Below, one piece after another: positions 1 through 7,410 of a stretch of DNA of 15,049 nucleotides. The notes under the pieces were generated by a model that was given only the letters and a program-made list of their open reading frames with translations, had not been told where the DNA came from and ran no database searches. Source of the stretch: Nitrospiraceae bacterium (GTDB taxonomy: Bacteria > Nitrospirota > Nitrospiria > Nitrospirales > Nitrospiraceae). Made by a program: the position numbers and the translations under genes. Each line of letters starts with the position of its first letter. Position 1 is the first letter of the stretch. The DNA is taken from the NCBI GenBank assembly GCA_005793285.1, contig SXPO01000077.1, forward strand, positions 1 through 15,049, written 5' to 3'.

Positions 1-1
1 C

Positions 2-463
2 ACGCAAAAGTGGGCACAGGAACAACTCGGCATGATCGCCGTCCACCGTGGTCCACGCAGCTTCGAGGAATCGGACGGAAAATACTCCTTGACGATGGAG
101 GAAGATGGGCACCCTTTGGGCACCAAACTCATCATCCACGGATCGAACTCGTTTTATCGGCTCAAACACAACCGCATCACCCAAATCAATCGGACGATGG
201 CCCATCCCGGCATGACCCCGTTTGCCTTTACGATCAATGTCGAAGACAGCGCCGTCACGCAGGAGCAGAAAAATCTGACGACCCGCTACACCGTCTACTA
301 CTACTCGCCCACGGACGGCAAACTGAACAACGTGGAAAGCTTCACCGACACCCACACACGCCTCGGCTCAGCCGATCTGCCGGCGACTCGCCGGATCATT
401 TCGTACGAGAACGGCGCCGTCACGGTGAAGAACCTGACCTTCACAAACCATCGTCTGTTGTAG
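2..463 (+). CDS. DUF3386-family protein, C-terminal part (5' end outside window)
   Basis: The reading frame is open from base 2 and reads through the window edge, so the N-terminus is missing; the internal ATG at 32 is unlikely to be the true start because the codons before it (TQKWAQEQLG) read as coding sequence. The visible ~153 residues match my memory of DUF3386: an 'HPLG' segment followed by a 'YRL..NRITQINRTM' stretch, a central 'FTINVED' strand, 'YYYSPTDGKLNNVESFTDTHTRLG', 'LPATRRI' and the end 'LTFTNHRLL'. The family is known mainly from cyanobacteria, plants and some other bacteria and has no established function. The next gene starts 2 bases after the stop, so the two are probably co-transcribed. 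The family call is from motif memory, not a search. Confidence 0.7.
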   Translation, partial: TQKWAQEQLGMIAVHRGPRSFEESDGKYSLTMEEDGHPLGTKLIIHGSNSFYRLKHNRITQINRTMAHPGMTPFAFTINVEDSAVTQEQKNLTTRYTVYYYSPTDGKLNNVESFTDTHTRLGSADLPATRRIISYENGAVTVKNLTFTNHRLL

Positions 464-465
464 CT

Positions 466-915
466 ATGGACTTGAGAACCAGTTTCCCTCGCAGCATGAA
501 AGTCACGCTGGAGGGCTATGTGCATCTGGCCCGCATGATCGACAAATGCCGCGCCCTGCTGGCCGGAACCGAGGGGGAATACATCTACCCCTGCCCGATG
601 GACGAACGGCTGATGGAGTTTGCCGGCATCACCGCCGAGCAATTTACCGCCGCCGTCAAGACCAATCCGACTGATGAAGGAGTCGCGGCCTGGTTTCAAC
701 AAACAGTAACGCCGCACAGACCCGCTGAATTGGAAGGCTGGAATCAGACACTACTGGCACGCGGACCGAGTTCTCCTGAGAGTGCGGCCAAGTTCAAAAA
801 ATACCGCGACGCCATCGACCCCTCCCGCACCGATCTGACCGCCTGGTCCGATCTCCAAGATTTGGAAGAGGGACGGACCGTACCGAGACGAGAACCAGTG
901 CCTCACCCTCAATAG
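466..915 (+). CDS. DUF5069-family protein
   Basis: A 149-residue protein starting at an ATG 2 bases after the preceding stop. I chose this start because the residues before it (the frame stays open far upstream) overlap the DUF3386 gene and look non-coding, whereas DUF5069 proteins begin with a short 'DL....PRS..V.L.GYV.L.RMIDK.RA.LAG..GEY.Y.CP.D....EF.GI' pattern that is visible here from residue 2 to about 55. The family is cytosolic, small and of unknown function. A second segment near residues 95-120 (FKKYRDAIDPSRTDLTAWSD) resembles the usual C-terminal part of the longer family members. Its 3' end overlaps the convergent oxidoreductase gene by 7 bases. Confidence 0.75.
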   Translation: MDLRTSFPRSMKVTLEGYVHLARMIDKCRALLAGTEGEYIYPCPMDERLMEFAGITAEQFTAAVKTNPTDEGVAAWFQQTVTPHRPAELEGWNQTLLARGPSSPESAAKFKKYRDAIDPSRTDLTAWSDLQDLEEGRTVPRREPVPHPQ

Positions 916-1535
916 GTCAGCGCAGGATATTTCCCGAGATAGATTGGATTTTCAGCCTGCGCCACCATGAAGTGCGCCACATCAGAACGAGCAATAGCCC
1001 CCACCTTCATTCCTTCCACAAGGCCGTCCAGTACACGATAATGACCCGTCATGGCGCCATTGGTTAACCGGCCAGGGCGCACGATTTCCCAGCGGGGATA
1101 TCCCCCGGCTGTCACACGCTCCTGCTCACTTTTGTCCGCATAGACTGCCTTGAGGAGCAGCGTGAAGAGGAGCTTCATGGGGAGAGAATTGTAGCCCCAG
1201 CTCTCGCCTGCCCCAAAACCGGTGAGCACGATGACGGTCGCGGAGGAACCGGTTTCTTGTAGAACCCGCAACAAGGCGCGCGCAGAGTCGGAAAACAGCG
1301 TGGTGGCAAAGGGGCTCTTCACGCCGAGCGTCACGAAGATGGCGTCGGCCCCTTCCACTGCGACCCTTACGTCGTTTGGATTGGTCGCACTCCCCTGCAC
1401 CCTTCTCAGTTTGGCGTGGTCCGGGATCGGAACGATCCGGCGCGACAAGCTGGTGACTGCATGCCCCTTCTGAAGCGCGAGATGCGTCGCCTCAAGCCCA
1501 ATACCAGCTGAAGCCCCCATAACGGTGATTTTCAT
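909..1535 (-). CDS. NAD(P)-binding oxidoreductase, atypical SDR / NmrA-like
   Basis: A Rossmann-fold protein of 208 residues. The N-terminal 'MKITVMGASAGIG' holds the dinucleotide-binding glycine motif right at the start, followed by 'SLSRR', which would contact the NADP phosphate, and 'ADAIFVTLG' after the fourth strand. 'VIVLTGFGAGESWGY' and 'WEIVRPGRLTN' match the substrate-side segments of atypical SDRs (biliverdin reductase B-like, NAD(P)H-binding domain). The classical SDR Tyr-x3-Lys is not obvious, as expected for atypical members. The substrate cannot be told from the sequence. I placed the start at 1535 because the glycine motif lies at residue 7 and an AGG sits 4 bases upstream; an upstream ATG at 1556 would add seven residues. 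Its end overlaps the convergent DUF5069 gene. Confidence 0.75.
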   Translation of the reverse strand: MKITVMGASAGIGLEATHLALQKGHAVTSLSRRIVPIPDHAKLRRVQGSATNPNDVRVAVEGADAIFVTLGVKSPFATTLFSDSARALLRVLQETGSSATVIVLTGFGAGESWGYNSLPMKLLFTLLLKAVYADKSEQERVTAGGYPRWEIVRPGRLTNGAMTGHYRVLDGLVEGMKVGAIARSDVAHFMVAQAENPIYLGKYPALTY

Positions 1536-1582
1536 GTGACCTGTTCTCGTTGTCATCCGCCTAACAACGTCCTACTGCATCC

Positions 1583-1823
1583 CTAGAACACCACGGCATG
1601 ATCGCACAGATATGTACCGTTTTGGTGAACCAATACCAGCTCGGCAACCAATTCACCCTTGGCTTTGGTAAAGATACTCCTTTGTCACAATACCTTTCAT
1701 GCGGTCACTGAAATCCCTGACATGAGCCTCATAATCGATCCTCGTGGAGGCAGCCATCAGATTGTCCATGATTGGAGTCGCACTATCGAGAATCTCCTTG
1801 TCTGACATGGTCTCGAAATTCAT
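1583..1823 (-). pseudogene. Frameshifted small gene, unknown function
   Basis: Reading the minus strand from an ATG at 1823, preceded by a good ribosome site (AAGGTGA, about 6 bases away), gives MNFETMSDKEILDSATPIMD and continues through 'RIDYEAHVRDFSDRMKGIVTKE' before going out of frame and stopping at 1653. The next frame, from about 1670 to a TAG at 1583, reads 'SIFTKAKGELVAELVLVHQNG' and then 'TYLCDHAVVF', which looks like a natural protein C-terminus. The span is 241 bases, one more than a multiple of three, so a frameshift or an internal deletion has joined two halves of one gene near base 1670. It follows the DsbA-like gene by 39 bases and was probably its operon partner. I do not know the function. 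A sequencing error is the main alternative. Confidence 0.55.
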
Positions 1824-1862
1824 GTCGTCACCTTGTACATGCCGACAGCAACGCCAAACCCG

Positions 1863-2636
1863 TCATCGCCCCTGCCCCGCCCGCACAATGAGTTCTTTCA
1901 ACCCGTTCAAGTCCAGCATCCCGGGTACGAGTTCGGTGCCCACGATGAAGCCAGGTGTCCCAGAAATACCAAGATCCTGAGCGAGGGCCCGATTCTTCTC
2001 GATGACGGCCTGCCACTGAGGATTGGCCATATCAGCTTCCAGACGTTGTGTATCGAGGCCGACGCCGCTCGCGATCTTCAAGATTTCCTCCTTCGTCATG
2101 TCGGAGTGGGACGCGAACAGCGCCTCGTGGAAAGCTTGGTGCTTGCCTTGCGCCTGAGACGCAAGCGCGGCCTTGGCCGCAAGCTCCGACGGTTCGCCTA
2201 GAATGGGGAAATCTTTGTAGACTACCCGCACCCGTGGATCATCCTTCTGAAGTTCTGTGACGACCTGAGCTGCCTTCTTACAATACCCGCAGCGATAGTC
2301 GTAGAACTCGACCAGGGTGATTTCGCCCTTGAGATTTCCACTGACCGGTGACGTCGGATCGTGCAGTAGTTCCTGCTGCTTCGTCGCGAGAGCTGATTTT
2401 TGACGCTCCTGCAACTCGGCTTGGCGTTTGGCTTCCATTGCCTGCAACGATTGCACGATCACTTCCGGGTGGGTACGGATGTAGTGTTCAATCGCGGCAT
2501 CGGTGAGGTCTGGCGAGAAGGCCGAGACATTCTTCGTCTCGTTGGCCGTGCTTGAACAACCAGACACAACCAAGACCAGAGCAGAACAGATATTCAACCA
2601 AAACGGGAAACGGCTCCAGATATCGTAACTATTCAT
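1863..2636 (-). CDS. DsbA-family thiol-disulfide oxidoreductase, predicted lipoprotein
   Basis: A 257-residue envelope protein. Residues 10-27 form a hydrophobic export signal ending in a lipobox (V-S-G-C27), so it is probably lipid-anchored. Residues 40-95 are a charged, helical linker with 'IRTHPEVI.QSLQAMEAK', typical of Com1/DsbA-like proteins. The thioredoxin fold follows, with 'EFYDYRCGYC' placing the redox motif CGYC at residues 116-119, 'YKDFPILG' and the cis-proline loop 'GISGTPGF' near residue 225. Such proteins oxidise or isomerise disulfides in exported proteins; CGYC is a disulfide-exchange type motif also found in DsbG/DsbC-like proteins. The start has AGGA 9 bases upstream. A sigma70-like promoter is visible at 2722-2750. 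The exact redox role and partner cannot be told. Confidence 0.88.
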   Translation of the reverse strand: MNSYDIWSRFPFWLNICSALVLVVSGCSSTANETKNVSAFSPDLTDAAIEHYIRTHPEVIVQSLQAMEAKRQAELQERQKSALATKQQELLHDPTSPVSGNLKGEITLVEFYDYRCGYCKKAAQVVTELQKDDPRVRVVYKDFPILGEPSELAAKAALASQAQGKHQAFHEALFASHSDMTKEEILKIASGVGLDTQRLEADMANPQWQAVIEKNRALAQDLGISGTPGFIVGTELVPGMLDLNGLKELIVRAGQGR

Positions 2637-2721
2637 GGATGTGATTCCTGTCAGTTAGAAGGTCCGCACACTATCTTTTCAATTTCAGCATCCAAGAGAT
2701 GCCCGCACTCCTACGCGGCAC

Positions 2722-2750
2722 ATTCTCAGCCGGTTTACAGGCTCCGTCAA
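2722..2750 (-). promoter_or_regulatory. Candidate sigma70 promoter for the DsbA-like gene
   Basis: On the minus strand, TTGACG (2745-2750) and GAGAAT (2722-2727) are separated by 17 bases. Transcription would start near 2715 and leave a leader of roughly 80 bases. The -10 box matches four of six consensus positions. Seen by eye only. Confidence 0.35.
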
Positions 2751-2849
2751 GCTACCTCTGATGTGTACGTACGGAAAAATCAAGACGTACCTCGACGCCC
2801 CGGGAGCGAAGCCATTCCACCGGCGCCACAACCTTGGTCGTCGTCCATT

Positions 2850-2869
2850 TTTGTCGCCCATGTGACAAA
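2850..2869. repeat. Short inverted repeat, possible operator
   Basis: TTTGTC and GACAAA form a 6-base dyad with 8 bases between, in the A+T-richer part of the divergent intergenic region. It could be a regulator site, but dyads of this size are common by chance. Confidence 0.25.
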
Positions 2870-3047
2870 TCAGGCAAACGAGCAACCCTGTATAAATGCT
2901 GAAATCCTTGTTTTTTCTCTTATTACATCCGGCACGTTTCTGGAACATAGCAAGGAGACTCGCCTGTCCCCACTGGACGACAGTATGCCCTGATTTCAGG
3001 CCGATGACTCAGCACTCCAATGGGTCAGCGCAAGGAGGTACGCCGTT

Positions 3048-3170
3048 ATGCGCACGATGATCGTCGGAATACTTCTCGCCGGAGTTATTGGATTGGGAGC
3101 CGCCTTGGGAACGATGTGGATACAACGTGTCGCATCATGGGGACGGACGGCGAGTAGCGACAGAAAATGA
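3048..3170 (+). CDS. Small single-pass membrane peptide (40 aa), unknown function
   Basis: A 40-residue ORF starting at an ATG with a near-perfect Shine-Dalgarno sequence (AAGGAGGT, 3032-3039, 8 bases upstream). It reads MRTMIVGILLAGVIGLGAAL, then GTMWIQRV and a polar, basic tail ASWGRTASSDRK. Residues 3-24 form one glycine-rich membrane helix, with the tail charges suggesting a positive C-terminal side. The strong ribosome site and clean helix argue for a real gene despite the size. It ends 32 bases before the stop of the convergent MBL gene. I know no family for it; glycine-rich single-helix peptides are often subunits or regulators of membrane complexes or small toxins, but nothing here decides. 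Confidence 0.6.
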   Translation: MRTMIVGILLAGVIGLGAALGTMWIQRVASWGRTASSDRK

Positions 3171-3202
3171 TTGGTCCCACGTATTTCGTGAATGGCTTTG
3201 AA

Positions 3203-3934
3203 TCATGACTGCGGGCCCAAGACCTCTTGCCAGATAACGGCCAGATCCTGGAGCGCTTTGCTTCCATCGCCCACGTAAACCGAACCGTGCATGGTCGCCA
3301 GTCGTTTCGGCTGTAGCGCCGCCAGCCGTTGCAGCGTCGCATCCGTCACGGTGCAATAGGGCATATAATTCGCCAACGGACCCTGCTGATACTCCACCAA
3401 TGTCTTCCGACACCGGTCGAGCACGTCCGACTCCGTCATCGGTTCCACGTTCCCGTCTTGGTGAAGGAGATCCGAGCACAAGAGCGTCCGTTCCGTCTCT
3501 TCAAACAGCAACCCCGCCTCCCAACAATGAGGCACATGCGGCGTCGCCAGAAAGCGGAAGCGGTATGTTCCCGTCCGGAGCACCTCCCCATCCATCATCC
3601 CTTTGGCAGGGCGAAGTGCGAGACAATCATCAACGCTCACCAACTTGCCCACCAGACTGCACACCGCCTGGGATTGCGGAGCCAGTTGCTGCCACTCCGG
3701 CAGAGTCGCGCATTCATCCGACTCAAAATGGCTGAATCCAATCCAACGCAATGTCTCCAAAGCAATGAGCGACGCCACGGCTGCTTTAACCTCAGCAAAC
3801 AAGGCTCGCGGCCCCGTATGAAACAGCAGCGGCTCGTCGTCACGCACCAAAAACTGGCTGAACTGAAGATTGATCGACTCGACGAATGTCGTGATGCGAA
3901 ACAGATCCGGAGCTATCTCAGTAACCTGCGCCAT
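3203..3934 (-). CDS. MBL-fold di-iron protein, ODP / flavodiiron-like domain without flavodoxin
   Basis: A 243-residue metallo-beta-lactamase-fold protein. The ligand pattern of flavodiiron proteins is complete: H69-x-E71-x-D73 (in 'FSHFESDEC'), H133 (in 'TPHVPH'), D155 (in 'CSDL') and H216 (in 'TMHGS'). Spacing agrees with the family pattern HxExD...H...D...H. There is no C-terminal flavodoxin or rubredoxin domain, so it belongs to the stand-alone group known as oxygen-binding di-iron proteins (ODP), some of which act as oxygen sensors or reductases. It is cytosolic, with no signal peptide. The start has AGGAAG 5 bases before the ATG. It is the last gene of a minus-strand run, 61 bases after the TPM-protein gene. 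Whether it binds or reduces oxygen or NO cannot be told. Confidence 0.8.
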   Translation of the reverse strand: MAQVTEIAPDLFRITTFVESINLQFSQFLVRDDEPLLFHTGPRALFAEVKAAVASLIALETLRWIGFSHFESDECATLPEWQQLAPQSQAVCSLVGKLVSVDDCLALRPAKGMMDGEVLRTGTYRFRFLATPHVPHCWEAGLLFEETERTLLCSDLLHQDGNVEPMTESDVLDRCRKTLVEYQQGPLANYMPYCTVTDATLQRLAALQPKRLATMHGSVYVGDGSKALQDLAVIWQEVLGPQS

Positions 3935-3995
3935 AGAATCTTCCTACTGCAAGGGCCGTTGAGCGATCGAGAAGAATGAACACCGGCAAGTGCGC

Positions 3996-4745
3996 TTACT
4001 TATATCCTTCCCCGCTGGTACCGCCGCCGAATCCACCCCAGTTGCCGCCGAATCCACCCTGCCCGGTTCCCCAATACTCGCCCTTCTGAATGCGGGAATA
4101 GGGATGGCGAAGATCCGGACGGCTGATCCACCAAAAGCACACAATGGCGACAAGGCTGGTGCCGAGCGCAAGCCAAAATCCAATGCCCCGGAAATGCGTT
4201 TTCGACAGAGTGCCGACGCGGACTTCTTGAGACGGCGCAGACAAGGCCACCGCTGTTCGATACAGCCCTTCGCCGAAATGGCCGAGATCGATCGCCGGCT
4301 GGAGGTATTGGCTCCCCGCCTCGCGCCTGATCTCCGGTGTGATGATCGGCAGCATCTGGCGTCCCAAGGTGATCGCCGCTTGCCGCTCCTGCACCGCGAC
4401 CAACACCATCACGCCATGCTCTTGCTGCGTGGAGCCGATGTGCCATTGCTCATAGAGCGCCGTCGCATACTCATTCGCCGACGAGAATGGCTGGATGCTG
4501 GGCACCGTCACGACGACCATCTCAACGCCGGTTTTCCGTTCAAGATCCTGACAGACTGAACGAATCCGCTCTTTCCACTCGGGATCGACCACCTGAGCAT
4601 GGTCGCTCACATAGCCCATCGGGCCGGGCAGCTGCGGACGGCTTTTCGGCCGGTCATAGAACGAAGACTGGCCCGCAGCCGGCCATGGCAACAGGACGCT
4701 CAATAACAACGCAGCGGCCATGTACGCAGTCCACACCCGCGTCAT
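3996..4745 (-). CDS. TPM-domain (TLP18.3/Psb32/MOLO-1) membrane protein
   Basis: A 249-residue exported protein. Residues 1-25 form a signal peptide ending 'WPAAGQ'. The TPM domain spans about residues 40-170, opening with 'GYVSDHAQVVDPEWKERI' and including 'TGVEMVVVTVPSI', 'HGVMVLVAVQERQAAITLG' and a helical end. One membrane helix follows near residues 185-207 (GFWLALGTSLVAIVCFWWI), then a cytoplasmic-like basic segment and a glycine-rich tail 'GGFGGNWGGFGGGTSGEGYK', a hallmark of many bacterial TPM proteins. The domain has been linked to acid-phosphatase activity in plants and to photosystem II repair; in bacteria its role is mostly unknown. The ATG overlaps the stop of the upstream gene (ATGA), so translation is probably coupled. 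Confidence 0.85.
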   Translation of the reverse strand: MTRVWTAYMAAALLLSVLLPWPAAGQSSFYDRPKSRPQLPGPMGYVSDHAQVVDPEWKERIRSVCQDLERKTGVEMVVVTVPSIQPFSSANEYATALYEQWHIGSTQQEHGVMVLVAVQERQAAITLGRQMLPIITPEIRREAGSQYLQPAIDLGHFGEGLYRTAVALSAPSQEVRVGTLSKTHFRGIGFWLALGTSLVAIVCFWWISRPDLRHPYSRIQKGEYWGTGQGGFGGNWGGFGGGTSGEGYK

Positions 4746-5500
4746 CTGTGTCCGATCTGCCGTTCCACCACATCAACCAATCGTCCGAGACCGTCGAAGT
4801 AGCGATCCATGACTCGCGGCATTTCCTTATGTCCTGGAGAAATGTGCCCCCGCTTGATCGACAGCGCTTCATGCAGGCCCGTCAGATCAATGACACAATA
4901 GTCTGCGAGATCCTTCACCAGAGGCTCGCCCTGCGACAGCACCGGCCTGCCCACCAGCCGTTGCACACCGCGCAGCACCGGCAATAACGCTGTAATCGAG
5001 AGGGGCAGCAACAACATCATCGACTCTTCCGTAGTTCCGCCTTCCACCAACCGCTGCCGCATGCGTACAAGATTGCCCCGTAGCGCTTGCAAGACTTCAC
5101 CGGCCAGATGATGTGGATCGACCTTGAACCCGATAAAGGGGTCCTGTCCCCACAACAGCCGATGACACTCCTGGATATCTTGATACTCCAATGGAAAAAC
5201 CAAGGCCGATGCCTGGAGGTCGGCCTTGGTGAGAAACAACGGCACCACGACCTGTTCTTTATTCCATTTTTTATGCACGCCGTCATAGGCCTTCAAGAGC
5301 GCCACGTCGTAGGAGCGGACGAACAGCAGAATGTTCAGATTCGACCGACCAGGTAGGAATTCTCCACGAACCGCACTGCCAAAGAGCAGTACCGCGTCGA
5401 GTTGCTCGCCGTAAGCCTGAGCCACGTCCTTCACATACGACCGCAGCAAGCGCTGCGTCTCGTCCGGCACCCCATCAATCGTCCATTCCACTGCCGACAT
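4742..5500 (-). CDS. Nucleotidyltransferase-fold protein with altered catalytic aspartates
   Basis: A 252-residue cytosolic protein. Residues 35-60 hold the DNA polymerase-beta-type nucleotidyltransferase start, 'AVLLFGSAVRGEF' followed by 'GRSNLNILLF'. G41-S42 and the surrounding arrangement are as in the superfamily, but the two metal-binding aspartates of the normal D-x-D motif are replaced by N54 and N56. It may therefore be inactive or use other residues. The rest (residues 130-250) is helical, as in KNTase/HEPN-like C-terminal regions, and has 'VDPHHLAGEVLQALRGNLVRMRQRLVEG'. I chose the ATG at 5500, 5 bases after the FAD monooxygenase stop and with a GGGG 8 bases upstream; a GTG at 5533 would overlap that gene. 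Confidence 0.7.
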   Translation of the reverse strand: MSAVEWTIDGVPDETQRLLRSYVKDVAQAYGEQLDAVLLFGSAVRGEFLPGRSNLNILLFVRSYDVALLKAYDGVHKKWNKEQVVVPLFLTKADLQASALVFPLEYQDIQECHRLLWGQDPFIGFKVDPHHLAGEVLQALRGNLVRMRQRLVEGGTTEESMMLLLPLSITALLPVLRGVQRLVGRPVLSQGEPLVKDLADYCVIDLTGLHEALSIKRGHISPGHKEMPRVMDRYFDGLGRLVDVVERQIGHR

Positions 5501-5504
5501 CCTG

Positions 5505-6785
5505 TTACCCCGCCCCTCTCGCCACACCCTCACGTGCGTGCGCCGCAGGGTCCGGAAGAAACCCCGCCGCCATCAACCGATCCGCCATACCAAACGGAGG
5601 AATAGCTCGCAGTCCCGCCGTCGTGGACAACACGCGATAACGCAGCCGCTCGTTGCGATCCAGGGTGCGGAATACTCGGTCGCGTAGGAACGCAACTATG
5701 GGATTCGCCGTGTTCCAAAACAACACTTGCTCATCCGCCAGGCGCTGGAGCATGGCGATCTGAGGCCGGCGCGCGTGTTCGAAACGCTTGAGCCGCTCGG
5801 CGGAATAATCATGTGATGCCAGACACTCAGGCAACAGATCCGCCAGCGTCATCGCATCCACCATCGCCTGCATACGTCCCTGGGACGCATGGGGATTCAT
5901 CGCATGTGCCGCATCCCCGATGAGCACCGCGCCGTCGGCAACCCACGTCGGCGTACGCACACGCCCGGTCGGCATGAAGGCGGTTTGATTCCAATCGGTC
6001 AGCGCCCGAAACAGCATTTCGTTAGACGGATCAATGGCGGTCCATGCCTGTTGCAAGGCAGGCAGGCCCTGCGATTTGACCCGGTCGTATGAGCCGGTAT
6101 CGATCATATAAAAGAGATAGACCTTGTTCCCCGCGGCAGGAAACATGCCGAGGATCGTCCGCTTGCCGACAAAATATTTCGCCTCGGTCACCGGCGTAGG
6201 CGCATCCACAATCGCGATCAGATACCCCTGCGGATACAGATGCAGATCGGCGGGAATCTGCAAGGCCTCCCGAACTTTTGAAAACGCCCCATCGGCGCCG
6301 ACAACCACCTTGGCTTTTATGGTGATCTCATCGGTTCCCTTCTTCGCCATCAGCCCGACAACCCGACCGTTCTCCTTGAGAAGACCGGTGAACGCAGCTC
6401 CATACCAGAGGGCCACGGAGGGCTGGGTCTGAATCGCATCCAGAATGGCATGGTGCGCCACATTCGGCAGCGTCACCACCGCCCGATTGTACGGAGCCGG
6501 CAGATCGCCGTAATCCACCGTGCAGAGCCGCTCGCCGCCGACCTTGCAGAAATGGAACCAGCGCACCGTGCGTGTCGCATCGGCAGGCAGCTTGTTCAAC
6601 AATCCAAGCTGATCGAGCACCCGTTGCCCGTTCGGTTGCAGAATCTCGCCACGCAGACCTCGCGGCGGTCCGGGGGCCTGTTCCAATACAATGGTCTTGA
6701 TCCCCTTCTGCGCCAAGGCAAGGGCCAGCACCGCCCCGCCGCCACCGGCTCCGACCACCGCAATGTCAGTTTCTTCACTCCTCAC
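5505..6785 (-). CDS. FAD-dependent monooxygenase (aromatic hydroxylase / UbiH-like)
   Basis: A 426-residue flavoprotein of the class A monooxygenase superfamily. The three FAD motifs are present: 'IAVVGAGGGGAVLALALAQKG' near residues 8-28 (GxGxxG), 'VVVGADGAFSKVRE' around residue 165 (DG motif), and 'AVLIGDAAHAMNPHASQG' near residue 285 (GD motif). The usual 'GQG.N..MEDA' after the GD motif appears here as 'ASQGRMQAMVDAMTLADLL'. No signal peptide or membrane segment is clear. Enzymes of this class hydroxylate phenols, quinone precursors or related substrates with O2 and NAD(P)H; the substrate is not evident. The start is a GTG, not an ATG, and the sequence before it (6786-6844) is a G-rich spacer on the minus strand. 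It is followed closely by the nucleotidyltransferase-like gene. Confidence 0.85.
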   Translation of the reverse strand: MRSEETDIAVVGAGGGGAVLALALAQKGIKTIVLEQAPGPPRGLRGEILQPNGQRVLDQLGLLNKLPADATRTVRWFHFCKVGGERLCTVDYGDLPAPYNRAVVTLPNVAHHAILDAIQTQPSVALWYGAAFTGLLKENGRVVGLMAKKGTDEITIKAKVVVGADGAFSKVREALQIPADLHLYPQGYLIAIVDAPTPVTEAKYFVGKRTILGMFPAAGNKVYLFYMIDTGSYDRVKSQGLPALQQAWTAIDPSNEMLFRALTDWNQTAFMPTGRVRTPTWVADGAVLIGDAAHAMNPHASQGRMQAMVDAMTLADLLPECLASHDYSAERLKRFEHARRPQIAMLQRLADEQVLFWNTANPIVAFLRDRVFRTLDRNERLRYRVLSTTAGLRAIPPFGMADRLMAAGFLPDPAAHAREGVARGAG

Positions 6786-6844
6786 TTCCGCCCCCTTGCC
6801 CCTTGCGACTTGCCACTCCCCCCGTACCCTTCACCCCTCACCAC

Positions 6845-7408
6845 TCACTTCCATTCCTCGAATCGAGTTCGGTCCTTCCACATCGACAGAAACTTCTCGC
6901 GGGATTGTACCGCGATCGGATGGTCTCTGATGACATCCAGGCGTTCATCGTTATAGCGATTACCGCTGGTCGTATGATTCATCGACCCGCTGGCCGTCAC
7001 CTCATCATCGACCACCACTTGCTTCAGGTGCATGAGACCGTCGTGCCGATTGACCATGACGGGAATCCCGGCTTCCCGGAGAGCGGATACGGCCCTCCGT
7101 TGATTGGGATCGTTGAGCCGCTCGCGGTCGGTGATCACACGGACATCCACACCATGTTTTCTGGCATTCAGCAGCGCTTTGACCACAATGGGGGACGTAA
7201 GTCCATACACAGCCACGAAGATGTACCGCGTCGCCTGCTCATAAATCTGCGCAACCTTTTGCAGCGGCTCATCCTCGGGTGAGTACCAGACCTCTATCGA
7301 CGCGGCGGAGACTCCCCCGCTCGTCACGCTCAGCACCGCGACGAGCGACCAGATCAGCAGACTTGCGCAACACCTCGAATGCGCATCAGATCGGCGGAGC
7401 CCCATCAT
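6845..7408 (-). CDS. Secreted phospholipase D-like nuclease, single HKD motif
   Basis: A 187-residue protein, the length of the single-motif PLD nucleases (Nuc, PLD6) that act as dimers. Residues 15-35 form an export signal ending 'GGVSA', so the mature protein probably begins at A36. The HKD motif is complete: H127-x-K129 with D134 four residues after the lysine, and 'GSMN' at 141-144, in 'MHLKQVVVDDEVTASGSMN'. Nuc-type enzymes cut DNA or RNA, or hydrolyse phospholipids, through a phosphohistidine intermediate. The gene starts 2 bases after the stop of the upstream ORF, with AGGA abutting the first ATG; the second ATG (7405) may be the true start and would drop one residue. It probably acts outside the cytoplasm. 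Confidence 0.82.
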   Translation of the reverse strand: MMGLRRSDAHSRCCASLLIWSLVAVLSVTSGGVSAASIEVWYSPEDEPLQKVAQIYEQATRYIFVAVYGLTSPIVVKALLNARKHGVDVRVITDRERLNDPNQRRAVSALREAGIPVMVNRHDGLMHLKQVVVDDEVTASGSMNHTTSGNRYNDERLDVIRDHPIAVQSREKFLSMWKDRTRFEEWK

Positions 7409-7410
7409 TC

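Larger units (their letters stand above)
2637..3047. other. Intergenic region between the DsbA-like gene and the 40-residue peptide gene
   Basis: A 411-base spacer between divergent genes. It holds a candidate minus-strand promoter for the DsbA-like gene (2722-2750), a short dyad at 2850-2869 (TTTGTC..GACAAA) and the ribosome site of the plus-strand peptide gene (3032-3039). The ORFs in it have no recognisable protein character. The part around 2870-2945 is distinctly richer in A+T than its surroundings (a run of T at 2912-2917), as expected for a promoter region. Confidence 0.5.

Noticed and set aside
10..465. Long plus-strand ORF that extends upstream of the DUF5069 gene
   Set aside because: The part before base 466 is the shadow of the DUF3386 frame; it is rich in His, Arg and Pro and has no family character.
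2685..2948. Minus-strand ORF of 87 residues in the divergent spacer
   Set aside because: It is Arg- and Cys-rich with no ribosome site, covers the likely promoter of the DsbA-like gene, and shows no domain.
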